From Acholoe squamosa (taxonomy: Eukaryota; Annelida; Polychaeta; Phyllodocida; Polynoidae), in assembly GCA_949317995.1 (NCBI GenBank), contig OX439038.1:69078659-69142658 (forward strand): 64,000 nt of DNA, written 5' to 3'. The notes beneath the pieces are model-generated. The model did not search any database. It was given only the letters and a program-made list of their open reading frames with translations, and had not been told where the DNA came from. Of the stretch, positions 44,511 through 54,573 are shown piece after piece (position 1 is the stretch's first letter; every line of letters starts with the position of its first letter). Both the position numbers and the translations under genes were made by a program.

Positions 44511-46180
44511 GAGCCAGCCAGCCAGGCAAGCTGTTGTACTTTCTCAAGTCTCTTATTTTGATGCAGTGTGTACATATATGCACATGTAAATATGTGTGGC
44601 TGACATCTTTGGAGACTTTGACATGTAAATACCCCCCCCCCCTCCAGTAAATGAGAAAACAAACAAAAGACATCTTTTTTTTTAATGTATACATGCCTGC
44701 ACACCCTAACTCTCCCTCAAAGCATTTAGATATCTAAACACAAAAATTCATAAACATCTAAACACAAAAATTCATAGATATCTAAACACAAAGTTTAAAC
44801 CTAAACACCTAGATTTCTAAACACTTGAGCTAAGCACATTGTTTGGCTAAACATGTGCAGGAAATTAATGGGATTACAAAAACGTTGCAAGAATATGTTT
44901 AGAATTGTGTTTAGGATCTAAACACCATTTTTGCAGTGTAGGTATATAAAGTGCCATAATCAGGAGCGCTAACATACAGAATAATGTCATCAGCACATAT
45001 AATACTGTTTCAGAGTAGGTCAGGGCACCGCAGAGGTCATTTATGTAGAATGCAAATAGTAAGGGGCCGATAGTTGACCCCTGCAGTACCCCAAACCCAA
45101 CCGCTGCCTCTGCAGAAAGTTGTCGATTTGCTATTGTACGATGTTTTCTATTTGACAGGTATGATTTTAACCATGTTTTTTATTACTAGGGGAATTTCCA
45201 GTTGATAAATCTTATTTAAAAGGGTCACGTGATGTATACAATCGAAAGCTTCTGAATAATCATCAAAACATGCTATTGTTACATGGGAATTATCCCTGGC
45301 AGTGTACAAATCATTTACAACATGCATAACAGCGTCTCGTGCTCTTTCCTGTTGGAAATCCATACTGATTTCTGTTTAGGATCAGCCGTTGTTCAAGGTG
45401 CTTTCTCAGTAGACCATGTACTAGTTCCGCTATCAGCTTCCCTGGTAGGGGGAGGAGGGTAATGGGTCTCCAGTTTTTAATATTGTACACAAGTTGGTCA
45501 TTTAGTAGTTTAAAAGCGTCTTTCGATAAGCTGCTTGGTATCATTATTATTTCTTTCCCTCATATTTATATTAAAATCTTCCATAACCCAAAGCTCAGTA
45601 GGGGGCCTATAGACATTAACAATATGTATGTTTCTATACTCAGGTTTTTCAATGGACACAACCAATAGTTCAATATCTTTTTCCATTAGGCTATATTTGT
45701 GTAATATTTTGCTGTATGGGCTGAAGTAGCTGCTGATGTAAGTGATGACACCCCCTGTCTTGTCAGTTGGTCTGTCTAACCTGTATGCCGTTTTGTTACT
45801 TAAATAGATTAAGCTGTCATCTGCTCTATCATCTAACCAACTATCACACAGACATATAATATCTGCATCCTTAAAGTTAAGCCGCACTTCTTCTATATTA
45901 GCCTGCAGACTACTTATAGTATATGACCCCTTTTTGCGACGACAGCTTATTACCAACATAATTAATAACATTAACCGCGCCTGCTATGATATGATTGAAT
46001 GATTCCATTTTTGACAACAATTACAAACTGGGAGTATCCCTGCTTAACATAGTCAAGTGCTTGCTGCTTATTAATGTTAAGGGTGCATTTACCAATTACT
46101 TGTGTAATACAATCAAATAGAAAGTGGATCATAATTATAACACGGTCCATAATGATATCGGCACACAAGCAAGTAAACAT

Positions 46181-46689
46181 ATATACATTACAAAATCACA
46201 GAGAGGTTTGTAATTGTTACATGTCTTTTCAGTGTGTGAGGGACACCTCGAGTTGCCTTACTGGAGGTGATCCCAAGATTCAAACGAAGAGGAGACTCCC
46301 GATGAACCCAACACATAATCTGTGTGGATCTGAGAGGCATATGGAGGGCACATATACCTGGCTAACTGACAAGTGGCTGCAGACCTCTTTTAATTTATTA
46401 TACTATAGTTGGGAACAACAACAAATAGCACAAACTATATAAATTTCATACACTATGTCAAGGTTATTATCATCTACGTACGACATATTTTTAACCAAAA
46501 GCCAACCAAGCTCCCCCTGTAAACACCAATCCTTTTAGATCCGGCAGGGAGAAAATGTACTCACTCACCCCCTGCCCCCTCCAGCACCAACCCCAGGATC
46601 ACCCTTGGATCCCTGCTGGAGGACACGAACTGGCCACCTGTTTTCAGTTCAGCTGCTGGAGCAGCTCGCCCTGAAGGGGTAAGATCCGG
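46181..46689. other. No recognised gene
   Basis: Contains the decayed 5' side of the LINE and possibly the left part of the solo-LTR-like repeat (GATCCGGCAGGG, CCTGCTGGAGGACACG). No frame with a recognisable motif. Confidence 0.3.
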
Positions 46690-46995
46690 TTCCTATATTT
46701 AGAGCAAACCTGCAGGGGTCAGCAAAAGCAACACCCCCAGATATTGCAGTACCCGGAACTGGCTTTGTATTTAAGACACCCAAAGCCAGCCCAGGGCATC
46801 TTATTCTCTCAACACCTACACCTACACCTATGACACTCCATGTCTTGGTTAAGGGATAGCTTGGTTAGGCTGACTTAGTATACCAATGTACCATTTTTAT
46901 GAAACACCTTGTCGCCTACACCAATAAAACTGGATTCATCAACTTAACCTCAATTCATGACTTGTAATGCTCCATTGACAACTTTATAATTAATT
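46690..46995 (+). mobile_element. Promoter/poly(A)-bearing repeat, solo-LTR-like (copy 2)
   Basis: The features occur in the same order as in copy 1 at 5,515-5,780: a TATA-like TTTGTATTTAAGACACC, CAACACCTACACCTACACCT, TTATGAAACACCTTGTC, CCAATAAAACTGG and CTCCATTGACAACTTTATAA. No coding region or partner LTR is attached. Confidence 0.4.
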
Positions 46996-47404
46996 TCAGA
47001 CATACTCAAGTTTGCACACAACCAAAAAATATATAATCCAAATTAATTGGCTTTTCATGCACACAATCTGTCATACTTTCATAGTAGAACATGTTAGTAT
47101 AAACATAGTGGGACATGTCAGCTAATCATCAATATGTACTAAGTATACAAATAAATGTCTTTCGTAACCTTGACAAGTGGACATCTCACGGCTCATCATG
47201 GTATAAATATTAATGGGTGGATCCTACCTTAGAATTTCGCTCTTCACAGATTACGTAATCCAAGGTTATCATGGCCTATACTCTAGAGTAATTTACATGC
47301 CCCTAGTGGGTTACAGCATAAGCATGTCTATAGTCCACCGTGCGTATAATAATATAATCAGGGTGATTTCTATCTTTGCCCTCAAATGATATGATACATA
47401 ATCT

Positions 47405-47545
47405 GAACACATCAGTGACCTTGTAAGGAGCGACTGTAATAGTGTTCTTAACAGCAATTATCCTGGATCAGCGACCTTGTAAGGAGCGGCTGAGATAACC
47501 TGTACATTTGTAACACATGCTTGTGGTGACCTTGTAAGGAGCTAC
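47405..47545. repeat. Three spaced copies of GACCTTGTAAGGAGC
   Basis: The 15-mer GACCTTGTAAGGAGC is present at about 47,417, 47,470 and 47,526, spaced about 55 bp apart, with little similarity between. It sits just outside the quasi-palindrome and has no counterpart on the other side. Confidence 0.5.
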
Positions 47546-47635
47546 CATTAGTGTTACTTATTACATGACCTCTGTGATTTTGGGTGCTTTTTCTGGATAT
47601 TCCCATTCTGATACCTGTCGATATTGCAGGTCCTA

Positions 47636-47702
47636 GGAGTGCTGATATCCTGGATATCGGCACTCCTAGGAGTGCTGATATCCTGGATATCAGCACTCCT
47701 AA
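47636..47702. repeat. Two tandem 33-bp perfect palindromes
   Basis: Each unit is AGGAGTGCTGATATCC followed by its reverse complement around a TGGATATC turn. The units abut at CTCCTAGGAG. It is followed by a duplicated AACATGTCATATGTTACATG string (47,700-47,753). Confidence 0.7.
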
Positions 47703-47769
47703 CATGTCATATGTTACATGTTACATGTCCTAACATGTCATATGTTACATGTTAAAACCCACGAAATTT

Positions 47770-47850
47770 TCATGGCCAGGGTAGGGGTCGAACCTGCAGT
47801 CTCAGATCCCAAATCCAACTCCCTATGCACTGCACCACAGGGACTGACGA
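47770..47850 (-). mobile_element. tRNA-like SINE module 1, left copy
   Basis: On the minus strand: CCCTGTGGTGCAGTGCATAG (A-box region) then CTGCAGGTTCGACCCC (B box), followed by AAAATTTCGTGGGTTTTAAC. Its near-identical partner is on the plus strand at 49,415-49,520. It reads outward from the palindrome centre. Confidence 0.6.
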
Positions 47851-47994
47851 GAGAAGCTTGGTTAGAACCATGTCTCTATTATATAAAGCCACCCAGCAGT
47901 AGTGTGTAGTGTGAACGCGTCCAGCACCTTGACCCATAACCAGGCCAGTCATGCACAGTACCAAACCAACAGCTGCTGAGCTCTGAGGTGTGAG

Positions 47995-48066
47995 ACGCGG
48001 TGGTCTAGTGGTTAGCGCATTGCGCCCTGCTGCTAGAGGTAGGCGGGACGAGTCCCGGTAGGGCGA
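47995..48066 (+). mobile_element. tRNA-like module 2, left copy
   Basis: GGTGGTCTAGTGGTTAGCGC is the D-arm and A box of a tRNA-Glu-like sequence. GGGACGAGTCCCGG is a B-box-like T arm. Internal stems are imperfect, so this is a SINE or repeat head, not a tRNA gene. It reads toward the palindrome centre. Confidence 0.6.
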
Positions 48067-48385
48067 ACTTTTTTCTTGATTTGATACAAAGCCCGCGGAG
48101 GTTACTCACATATAACTACTGTACATTAAAAGTGTGAAAATCCCCGGCAGTCTGGGTTGTGACCCCCCCAGGTTTGTTGCTGCTGCTGCCATAACCGCGA
48201 CGACTGTGGGAAGTGTTCAGAGCAAACCAATGGCTGCCGGGCGCAGAGGTATGCCTACTGATCTTGTACATACACTATGGCAGGCTTCGAGTCCCGGGGA
48301 GGGGGAATTTTTGTTTTCAACTTTATTTATTGATATTTTATTGATTATTTATTGATTTTTTATTGATTAATTGTGTAATAAAGAC

Positions 48386-48508
48386 AGTAAGGAATGGGCT
48401 AACGGGCACCGAATTCAGTGGCCACTCGTTACGATATCCTGGCCACTCGTTATGATATCCTACGATACACTGAATTCGGTGCCCATTAGCCCATTCATTA
48501 CTCTCTTA
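48386..48508. repeat. Compact hairpin element (left of centre)
   Basis: TAAGGAATGGGCTAACGGGC then ACCGAATTCAGTG pairs with CACTGAATTCGGTGCCC then ATTAGCCCATTCATTA. The loop holds a duplicated GGCCACTCGTTAYGATATCC string. Confidence 0.7.
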
Positions 48509-48779
48509 AAATTGTAAGACAGTATAATCCCAAGATATTACTGATAGCCATAGTGTTGGCTCTTGCAGTAATGTATCCTGAGGCATAGCGCCATCAGTCA
48601 TCAAGACATCAGTGAATTTCGATGATTTAGAATCGGCCGGTAGATCTTACAGTTTGCTGCTGATAGATCCTATGGGCGGCTCTAATGGTCTATTGTTATT
48701 GACTGACATGGCATTAGCCATGTTTCTGCAAATCGACATCAGTGTTTGCCCATTGGGATGAGTACCATTATATAGTGAA

Positions 48780-48903
48780 CAAGTAATCAATGGATAATTC
48801 ATGACGCGTATGTGTTAGTGAAGGATAATTACACAAGGGCGTAGCCCGAGTGTAATTAGCCTTTGCTAACACACACAAGTCATGAATTATCCATTGACTA
48901 CTT
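48780..48903. repeat. Compact hairpin element (right of centre)
   Basis: AGTAATCAATGGATAATTCA then TGACG, TGTGTTAG and GGATAATTACAC pair with GTGTAATTAGCC, CTAACACACACAAG and TCATGAATTATCCATTGACT. Sequence differs from the left hairpin although the position mirrors it. Confidence 0.7.
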
Positions 48904-49224
48904 ATTTTATACCACGAAACCAATGAATAATCAATAGAATACCAATAAATTCAAGTTAAAAACAAAAATTATTTCCCCTCCCGGGACTCGAAGCCAGCCA
49001 TAGTGTGTGTACACAGGTACTTACACCTCGTCTCCCGTCAGCAGACAGCGACAGCGCCCGTCTTGGCTAGGCTTGGCAGCGGCACAAGGCGAAAAATTGT
49101 GTTTGTACACGATCTGTACATACACCTCAGCTACATACATGGCAGCGGACAGCTAAAGCTTTGAATGCGTCTCGCGATTATGTTTGTGTATAATACACCT
49201 CGTCGCCGTTGAAAAAAGATGCGC

Positions 49225-49296
49225 CCGGACCGGGACTCGACCCGTGTACCTCTAACGGCTGAGCGCAATGCGCTAACCACTAGACCACGGCGTTGC
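49225..49296 (-). mobile_element. tRNA-like module 2, right copy
   Basis: On the minus strand: GCCGTGGTCTAGTGGTTAGC then GGGTCGAGTCCCGG, the best preserved tRNA-Glu-like module in the window. The putative acceptor stem (GCGCC with GGCGC) nearly closes. A partial third copy of the T-arm end lies at 49,350-49,395. Mirrors 47,995-48,066. Confidence 0.6.
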
Positions 49297-49414
49297 CTCC
49301 TTCAGCGGCCGTCTCAGCTTGGCTATGTTTGATTGCGGACAGTAGGGAACAAAAATATACGCCCGGACCAGGACTCGCCCCGCCTACCTCTACAATCTTA
49401 CCAAGCAAACACAT

Positions 49415-49520
49415 ACCGTCTCTCGTCAGTCCCTGTGGCGCACTGCATAGGGAGTTGGATTTGGGATGTGAGACTGTAGGTTCGAGCCCTGCCCTGGCCT
49501 TGAAAATTTCGTGGGTTTTA
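49415..49520 (+). mobile_element. tRNA-like SINE module 1, right copy
   Basis: CCCTGTGGCGCACTGCATAG, then GTAGGTTCGAGCCC, then AAAATTTCGTGGGTTTTAAC and AACATATGACATG. Mirrors 47,770-47,850 and reads outward. Confidence 0.6.
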
Positions 49521-49644
49521 ACATGTAACATATGACATGGAAGGACATGAGTGGTGTGCAGGTTATCCATGGATAACCGCATGGCATGCAGGTTATCCAT
49601 TGATAACCGCACACCTTACAAAATTGATGTTACAGCCTACAGGG

Positions 49645-50259
49645 TGTGCAATATCGACAGGTATGTGCATGGGAATATCCAGCAAAAAGCACTGAGCAAC
49701 CCAGAAATCGTGGTATAAACGCTTGTAGTTGTTCAAGTGCTCTCTGGTACGGACTGAGTGTGAATGGACATAGTGGTCCGACCTTGGAGTTAATACCCCT
49801 GCGCCTATATTCATCCTGACAATCTTACTATTTACTATGTGTATCATGGCATTCAACTTGTCTTGATCCGGATGACGTATCATACATATCCCATCGCTTT
49901 TTTGCCAGATCTACACCGTAGATTGTGCAGATAACAAATTGTATGCCAGGGTGACGACGTCTGAGTTGTTTTATCCATGTTTCCAGTAGCCCAGTTACAT
50001 GAAGGACTGTCTCAGTTACATTGTTACATTTCAAGAAAACATATCCGGTTTTAGGGTCTTTGTGAGTAATGTCACAGATTCTTGCTGCAATATAAACTGC
50101 TGAATCCAAATCTACCAGATGACATTTGATATTTTGACTTTTTACCCCCAAAATTGCAAAAATTACCATTTTTGCCTTAAGATTTTTAGATATGAGCAGA
50201 TGTAATGTAATGTACACTGCTGCACTTGGTGAGATAAGCCTGAAAATAAATAAGGTCAC
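49645..50259 (-). pseudogene. Decayed transposon-type ORF, possibly SGNH-hydrolase-like
   Basis: The minus-strand translation reads SAVYIAARICDITHKDPKTG, then TGLLETWIKQLRRRHPGIQF, CTIYGVDLAKK, HPDQDKLNAMIHIVNSKIVR, GVLTPRSDHYVHSHS and YKRLYHDFW. The order hydrophobic-strand/ICDIT, YGVDL, late Asn and a final His-containing segment recalls SGNH-like accessory ORFs seen in invertebrate transposons, but I cannot name the family. A frameshift near 49,880 splits it. Its 3' end (LDIPMHIPVDIA) runs into the outer arm of the quasi-palindrome, and the left outer arm encodes the same end (FLDIPILIPVDIAG) on the plus strand. Confidence 0.4.
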
Positions 50260-51505
50260 TTCTTATATCTGTGTTATTAAATTTTTGAAATCCAGGATGG
50301 TAACCAAGATAGTGCCCGAATAAGAAGTCAAAACTTGTTACTTGGATAGCAATGGATGTAGTTCTTCAATCAACTTGATCCTGGGGTCAATTTCTATGTT
50401 TACAAGCCTGCTGAGGCTGATTATGTAGCTTATAATCACTTAACCCTTTAAGTACTAGCATCGACTATAGTTGCACCATGGTAGCTAGTGTCCACTATAG
50501 GTGACCCCGTAGGGCTAATATAGACTATAGTCAACACACATACTGTCTTAGAGGCCACTCCCTTGGCCAGGAGTCATTTTTGCTCTGCCCTTTAATGGTT
50601 AAAAGCTGTTAAAATAATGTGCAAATAGGGGTTTATATAATTATTTTACTTTTAAGAGATTTAATCGGAAATAAGCTTGAATTGTGCAGAGGCAGACACA
50701 AATACCTTAGTGCTCGGGGCCTCACTATGCATACTTGAGACAATTATGTGCCAAACTGGGTCTGGCAGGGTATGGTCTAGTCCTTATTATTGTTGGTCTT
50801 TTTATAACACAGAGTGATTCAGGTTCAGGTACAAATGTTATATAGCTGATAACGCTATATTCAGTGAACCTACACAAAACTTGAAAACCTCTCATCCCTA
50901 TTTAGTCATTGATGATACAGCAGATTGTTTATCCCTATGTGATTTCCTTTTCTGTGCAAAACAACTTTTGCACAGAATAAGGAAGAACCTAATACCAAAT
51001 AATTTTCATAGTTTACTCAAAGGTTAGCTTGGTATACCATTTGCCAGTGCCTGATTCTCAAGTAATTAAACAGTCACTCCCTAATCTTGTCTATGAAAAT
51101 CATGCACTACTAATTGCTTTATCCTCCCCACATAATGGCAACTTCCACTAGGTTATGTTGGCAGTGGCCAGAGCCATATTCATCTTGAATTACATTTTGT
51201 GGTCAGAATGTTATGATCAATTGTCCAAGAACAAAGTTTTGACTTCTTATTCGGGCAGCCATCTTGAAAAAATGACAGCCATCTTGGATCTGAAAGGTCT
51301 AATAACACAGACAGGGTAAGTGACCTCAGAGGACTCAGCACATTCATTTTCAGGCTTATATCACCAATTGCAGCAGTGTACATTACCTTACATCTGCTCG
51401 TATCTGAAAATCTTAAGGCAGAAAAGGCAGCCATTTTGCTTTTGCAATTTCAGGGGTAAAAAGTAAAAATATCAAATGTCATCTGGCAGATTTGAATTCA
51501 GCATA
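50096..51505. repeat. Inverted duplication with arms of about 265-290 bp
   Basis: 50,096-50,360 pairs with the reverse complement of 51,215-51,505. Shared strings include CCAGATGACATTTGATATTT, GAGCAGATGTAA, TAATGTACACTGCTGCA, ATAAGCCTGAAAAT and CCCGAATAAGAAGTCAAAAC. The arms are about 80% identical, with small insertions in the right arm. The left arm contains the start of the SGNH-like frame. The 855-bp spacer has a possible small piggyBac-like MITE. Confidence 0.65.
50444..50598. mobile_element. Small piggyBac-like MITE
   Basis: TTAA on both sides, left end CCCTTTAAGTAC, right end read backwards CCATTAAAGGGC. It contains three ACTATAG strings. The ends match weakly, so this is a tentative call. 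Confidence 0.35.
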
Positions 51506-51969
51506 CCCAAATTACCTTAATCTAACACTCAGAACACTTCTACTCAAAAATGCCTTACACTACTTTATAGAGGGCTTTTTCTGAGATCTTGGCCCTGGCT
51601 ATTTAGGCAAGCTAACCTGACTTAACTGATAGAGTAATTGGTAACTTTGTCTAGAGCATGATAGTAGTCTTGACTCTAAGGGATATTCGTTTTCTCCACA
51701 TCCAAGTGGCAGTGGGATTCCATGAGGAATTTTTTGGTAGGTGCATTGCAGGGGTGAATTTCTTGGCTATGGAGATGACCTACGGAAGTTATGGCCTCCA
51801 AGGGGAAGGTTGTGGACTTATGGAGTTTTCAAATGACTTGAGAAAGTTAAATGTTTTAATGAAATAAACCGTGCCATTGGGACTAAAGAGACTACGTCTA
51901 ATCCTCCAGTGTGAGTGCTGTGTGATTTGTAGCTTAGACAAAGAGAAAATTGCTTAAGGAGAAATCTTC
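51506..51969. other. No recognised gene
   Basis: A 69-codon plus-strand frame at 51,658-51,867 has no family signature. No repeat pair was seen. Confidence 0.3.
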
Positions 51970-52870
51970 TGGCTTATGAAGAAAAATTACAGTTTATGGA
52001 ACATTCTTATGGGACCCATACATCTGCACGAGAAACGTGCCCCTGGAAAGGTCTATGGGTGTCAAAATTATGGTGATTTTAAATGAATATTGACACAATA
52101 AGGCTTTTACAGTCCAATGTATGTAATATTTAATAAAATACACCTAATAAGTTGATAGGTTTTTGAAGGAAGAAGACGAGAAATACCTGTCCTGTGGATA
52201 TTCAATATGATATGTGCACTGTTGTATGTTGTTATATGTGGCCCAACGGGGAAGAATGTGCCTCCGGGGGGGGGGGATTTTTAGTACTGGTTTTGGCCAC
52301 CAGGGGGCAGAATATGGGTAAAACACTGCCAAATATGCTAAAAAAAAGCTTTAGACCAATTTTTTATAAGGAATCCAGTGGTATGCTTAAAATCGTTCCA
52401 TCTCCACTGAAAATGTTCCATTTTTGGAACGTTGGTTGCCATCGAAACATAGAAAATTGGTAGATAAGGCAATTTCTGGTTGCCATGGAAAACCACTCCC
52501 CAATTCCAATTGTGAATTTTTGCCACAAACTCATTTTGAAATTTCCTCAGGAACCCAGAACCGAAAACAGAACTCAAAAATTCCCTCTAGAACCAATTTT
52601 ATGACAAAACGTCACATTTCTTTGGTAATTTTTCCACAAAACTGTATTTCTTTGCATTTTTAGTGTTTATGATAGGATATAATGCATTTAGAGCTTATTT
52701 CCTATTTTCATTTGTACACACAAACCTATGTTTGACAAGCAATTACAGCAAAACTACCGGGGATATTTTAGCTCAAGATATCTCATTTTAAAGCCCATGA
52801 CTTAAACCTTAAAATGCCATTTCCCCCCAAGAGACATGTTTTACCTCACCTGGTCACATATATTGTATTA
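51970..52870 (+). repeat. Interspersed repeat family, copy 1 (pair with 60,188-61,590)
   Basis: The start (GGAACATTCTTATGGGACCC then ATACATCTGCACG) matches 60,203-60,243. Later parts match 61,120-61,580: GGTTGCCATGG, TCTAGAACCAATTTTATGA versus TCTAGATCAAAATCTATGA, ATGTCTCATTTTAAAG-like strings, and CCTGGTCACATATAT near the end. The copies are old. Class unknown; no coding region. Confidence 0.45.
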
Positions 52871-53184
52871 CTACTCACCCCTTCTTGGGACTATAATATC
52901 AATGTACCCGCCATAATTTTCAAATCCCTCGCACAGTTCAGTTCATTTTTTTTTCTTTTTGAATAAAGATGCCTCTGGATTTAAGGCAAAAGTGTATACA
53001 CTTAGTCTGTTTGTATTCACATCGCGTACAGAGTCAATATATACTCATATATCCAGAATGTGAGATCTGTCACATTGTAATAAACCCAGAGCAACTTAGC
53101 TCAGGGGTTGTAACTAAACAGTTCCTTCTTTTTCCTGTGCAATACTGTTAACTGTAAGTCCAGACTACAACTGCTAATGAAAAA

Positions 53185-53385
53185 TTACTTCACCTGTGGG
53201 GTGCCACAAGGTTCCGTGTTGGGCCAATGTAATTTATAATTTATTTGAATGATATTACTAGAAACATTGTCAATATTACCTTTATGCTGAGGATCTTGCG
53301 ATTGCCATGCAATGTCGTACACCTGATATCTTAACTACGTTGCTAAAGCAAGATATCGATCAAATTTTTTAGATGGTGCAATTGA
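53185..53385 (+). mobile_element. LINE reverse-transcriptase fragment
   Basis: TCGVPQGSVLGQ is followed, after frame changes, by YAEDLAIAMQCRTPDI. This is the palm region (GVPQGS...YADD) of a CR1/L2-like LINE, with Asp to Glu in the second position of the YADD box. No other part of the element was recognised. Confidence 0.6.
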
Positions 53386-54573
53386 CATCTTTGTTTCTTG
53401 CTTCAAAAAGTTCCTCGACGAGTCTAAAAATGGCATTACCTGTGCATCGACCTTCCACGTAACAAAACTGATTTCCATCAATCATAGCATTTGAAATCAA
53501 ATGACCCTTTGATGTTACAATGCTGTTTCTCCGTCTACGATCGGCATGGACTAGCGTGTTTATGTGTTTTGCTCAATAACCCATATCCAAAAGCAATTTA
53601 AGAATGACTGAAATGTTTGTCATCTCCATGGTATTTATCATACAGATGTTGTTTAGTGCAGAATGCCTGGGTTCTGGAGAATCATGGTTCGCATCCACAA
53701 CCCACCTTTAGCCTGAAAAACTACCTCACCACTGATTGACAGCGTGCACCTGCACTGATCTTAGCTGGCCACCCTTTCCTTTGTTATACATCAACGGCTG
53801 ATTTCCTTGAGGGTTTCATGTTCATTTGTTGTATGTTCGCCATGAAGTACTGATGAAGTTTGAGTTGAGTTGGGTTTGAAAAAAAAACATCCCCCTTTCC
53901 AATGGTGAAATTGAAATTAATCATTGTTGACCTGAAATGGCAAATGCATGAGTGTACCAGGTATTTGGTATACCCTACACAGAAAACAAATTATGTTCAA
54001 AATCTTAGTAAGATGTTAGTCAAAAGGTCCCACTTTCTAACAAAAGCCAGTCAAAAGCATTGTGTCTAAATGTCTGAGTTTTTCTTAATCAAAGATGACT
54101 AACCCTTAGAAATCGAAATTCCCAACTTGCTTGTCTCACCTGATTTTGACTATGATTCGTGTGTGGGTTTGACTAAGTATGCTATCTAATACTTTTAGTC
54201 TCATTCATGTGGTGTGTGTGAGCTCAATAGGCTATTGGAGTCAAAACCCACAAAACAGAGTCTAAGCCAAGTCACTCAGGGCCTGCCACAAAGAAGCAAT
54301 TATAATGTCACTATCCTTCAGTCCATTGGTGAAAGTGGATAAGATAAGTTAGCTTGACTGAAGGGACCAGCAGGTACGCTGTTCAAAATCGTGCTTGGAA
54401 AGTTAAACTTCTTTGAGTAGTGATGTACCTAACATAAGCTAGACATTGTTAGATATACATTAGTCATATATACTAAGTGAGAATATTTTTACCATTTTTA
54501 CTAATTTATGATAGACCAACTAACCTAGATCTTTTTTCTCTGTATATTGTAGGTACCCTGTCACAGGATATAG
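53386..54573. other. No recognised gene
   Basis: Degenerate AT-rich sequence. No frame or repeat of note. Confidence 0.3.

Larger units (their letters stand above)
43287..44938. mobile_element. Non-autonomous CACTA (EnSpm)-like element inside the LINE
   Basis: The ends are CACTGCAAAAMCCAGTGTTTA-like inverted repeats: left CACTGCAAAACCAGTGTTTA, and right read backwards CACTGCAAAAATGGTGTTTA. Both are flanked by TA. Many copies of TGTTTAG or CTAAACA fill both subterminal regions (43,300-43,320, 43,645-43,830 and 44,725-44,930), as in CACTA elements. No transposase frame. The interior contains a Harbinger MITE and a tRNA-SINE. Removing this segment rejoins the LINE reverse transcriptase, which shows the order of insertion. 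Confidence 0.6.
42620..46180 (-). mobile_element. CR1/L2-like LINE, split by a CACTA-like insertion
   Basis: On the minus strand the order is an apurinic-type endonuclease (about 45,971-45,510: DADIICLCDSWLDD, DKTGGVITYISSYFSP, IHIVNVYRPP), then reverse transcriptase (45,544-44,945: NWRPITLLPLPGKL, RNQYGFPTGKS, FDDYSEAFDCIHH, GVLQGSTIGPLLFAFYIN, then ADDIILYVSAPDYG). After the insertion come the C-terminal region and finish (43,280-42,632: PPQLYIGDEMLPVTEHYCYL then GVAL, and GPFYRGVKLCDELPEELQ). The thumb and finish are typical of the CR1/L2/jockey group. Several frame changes (near 45,510, 45,340, 45,190, 45,000 and 43,010) show it is inactive. Its 5' end and ORF1 are missing or decayed beyond 46.2 kb. 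Confidence 0.75.
47565..49715. repeat. 2.15-kb quasi-palindrome with tRNA-like modules in mirrored order
   Basis: Four blocks pair with their reverse complements, each centred at about 48,640: 47,565-47,635 with 49,645-49,715 (GGATATTCCCAT...CCTGTCGATATTGCA), 47,760-47,850 with 49,415-49,520 (tRNA-like module plus AAAATTTCGTGGGTTTTAAC), 47,998-48,066 with 49,225-49,296 (second tRNA-like module), and 48,244-48,360 with 48,905-49,030 (GGCTTCGAGTCCCGGG plus AATTTTTGTTTT). Two different compact hairpins, 48,386-48,508 and 48,780-48,903, sit symmetrically near the centre. The arms have diverged between blocks. It may be an old foldback transposon or an inverted duplication. No transposase lies inside. 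Confidence 0.7.

Noticed and set aside
47995-48066. Possible functional tRNA gene (tRNA-Glu-like)
   Set aside because: A and B boxes are good but the acceptor and anticodon stems do not close, and the same module recurs in mirrored repeat copies; better read as a SINE or repeat head. The same applies to 49,225-49,296, 47,770-47,850 and 49,415-49,520.
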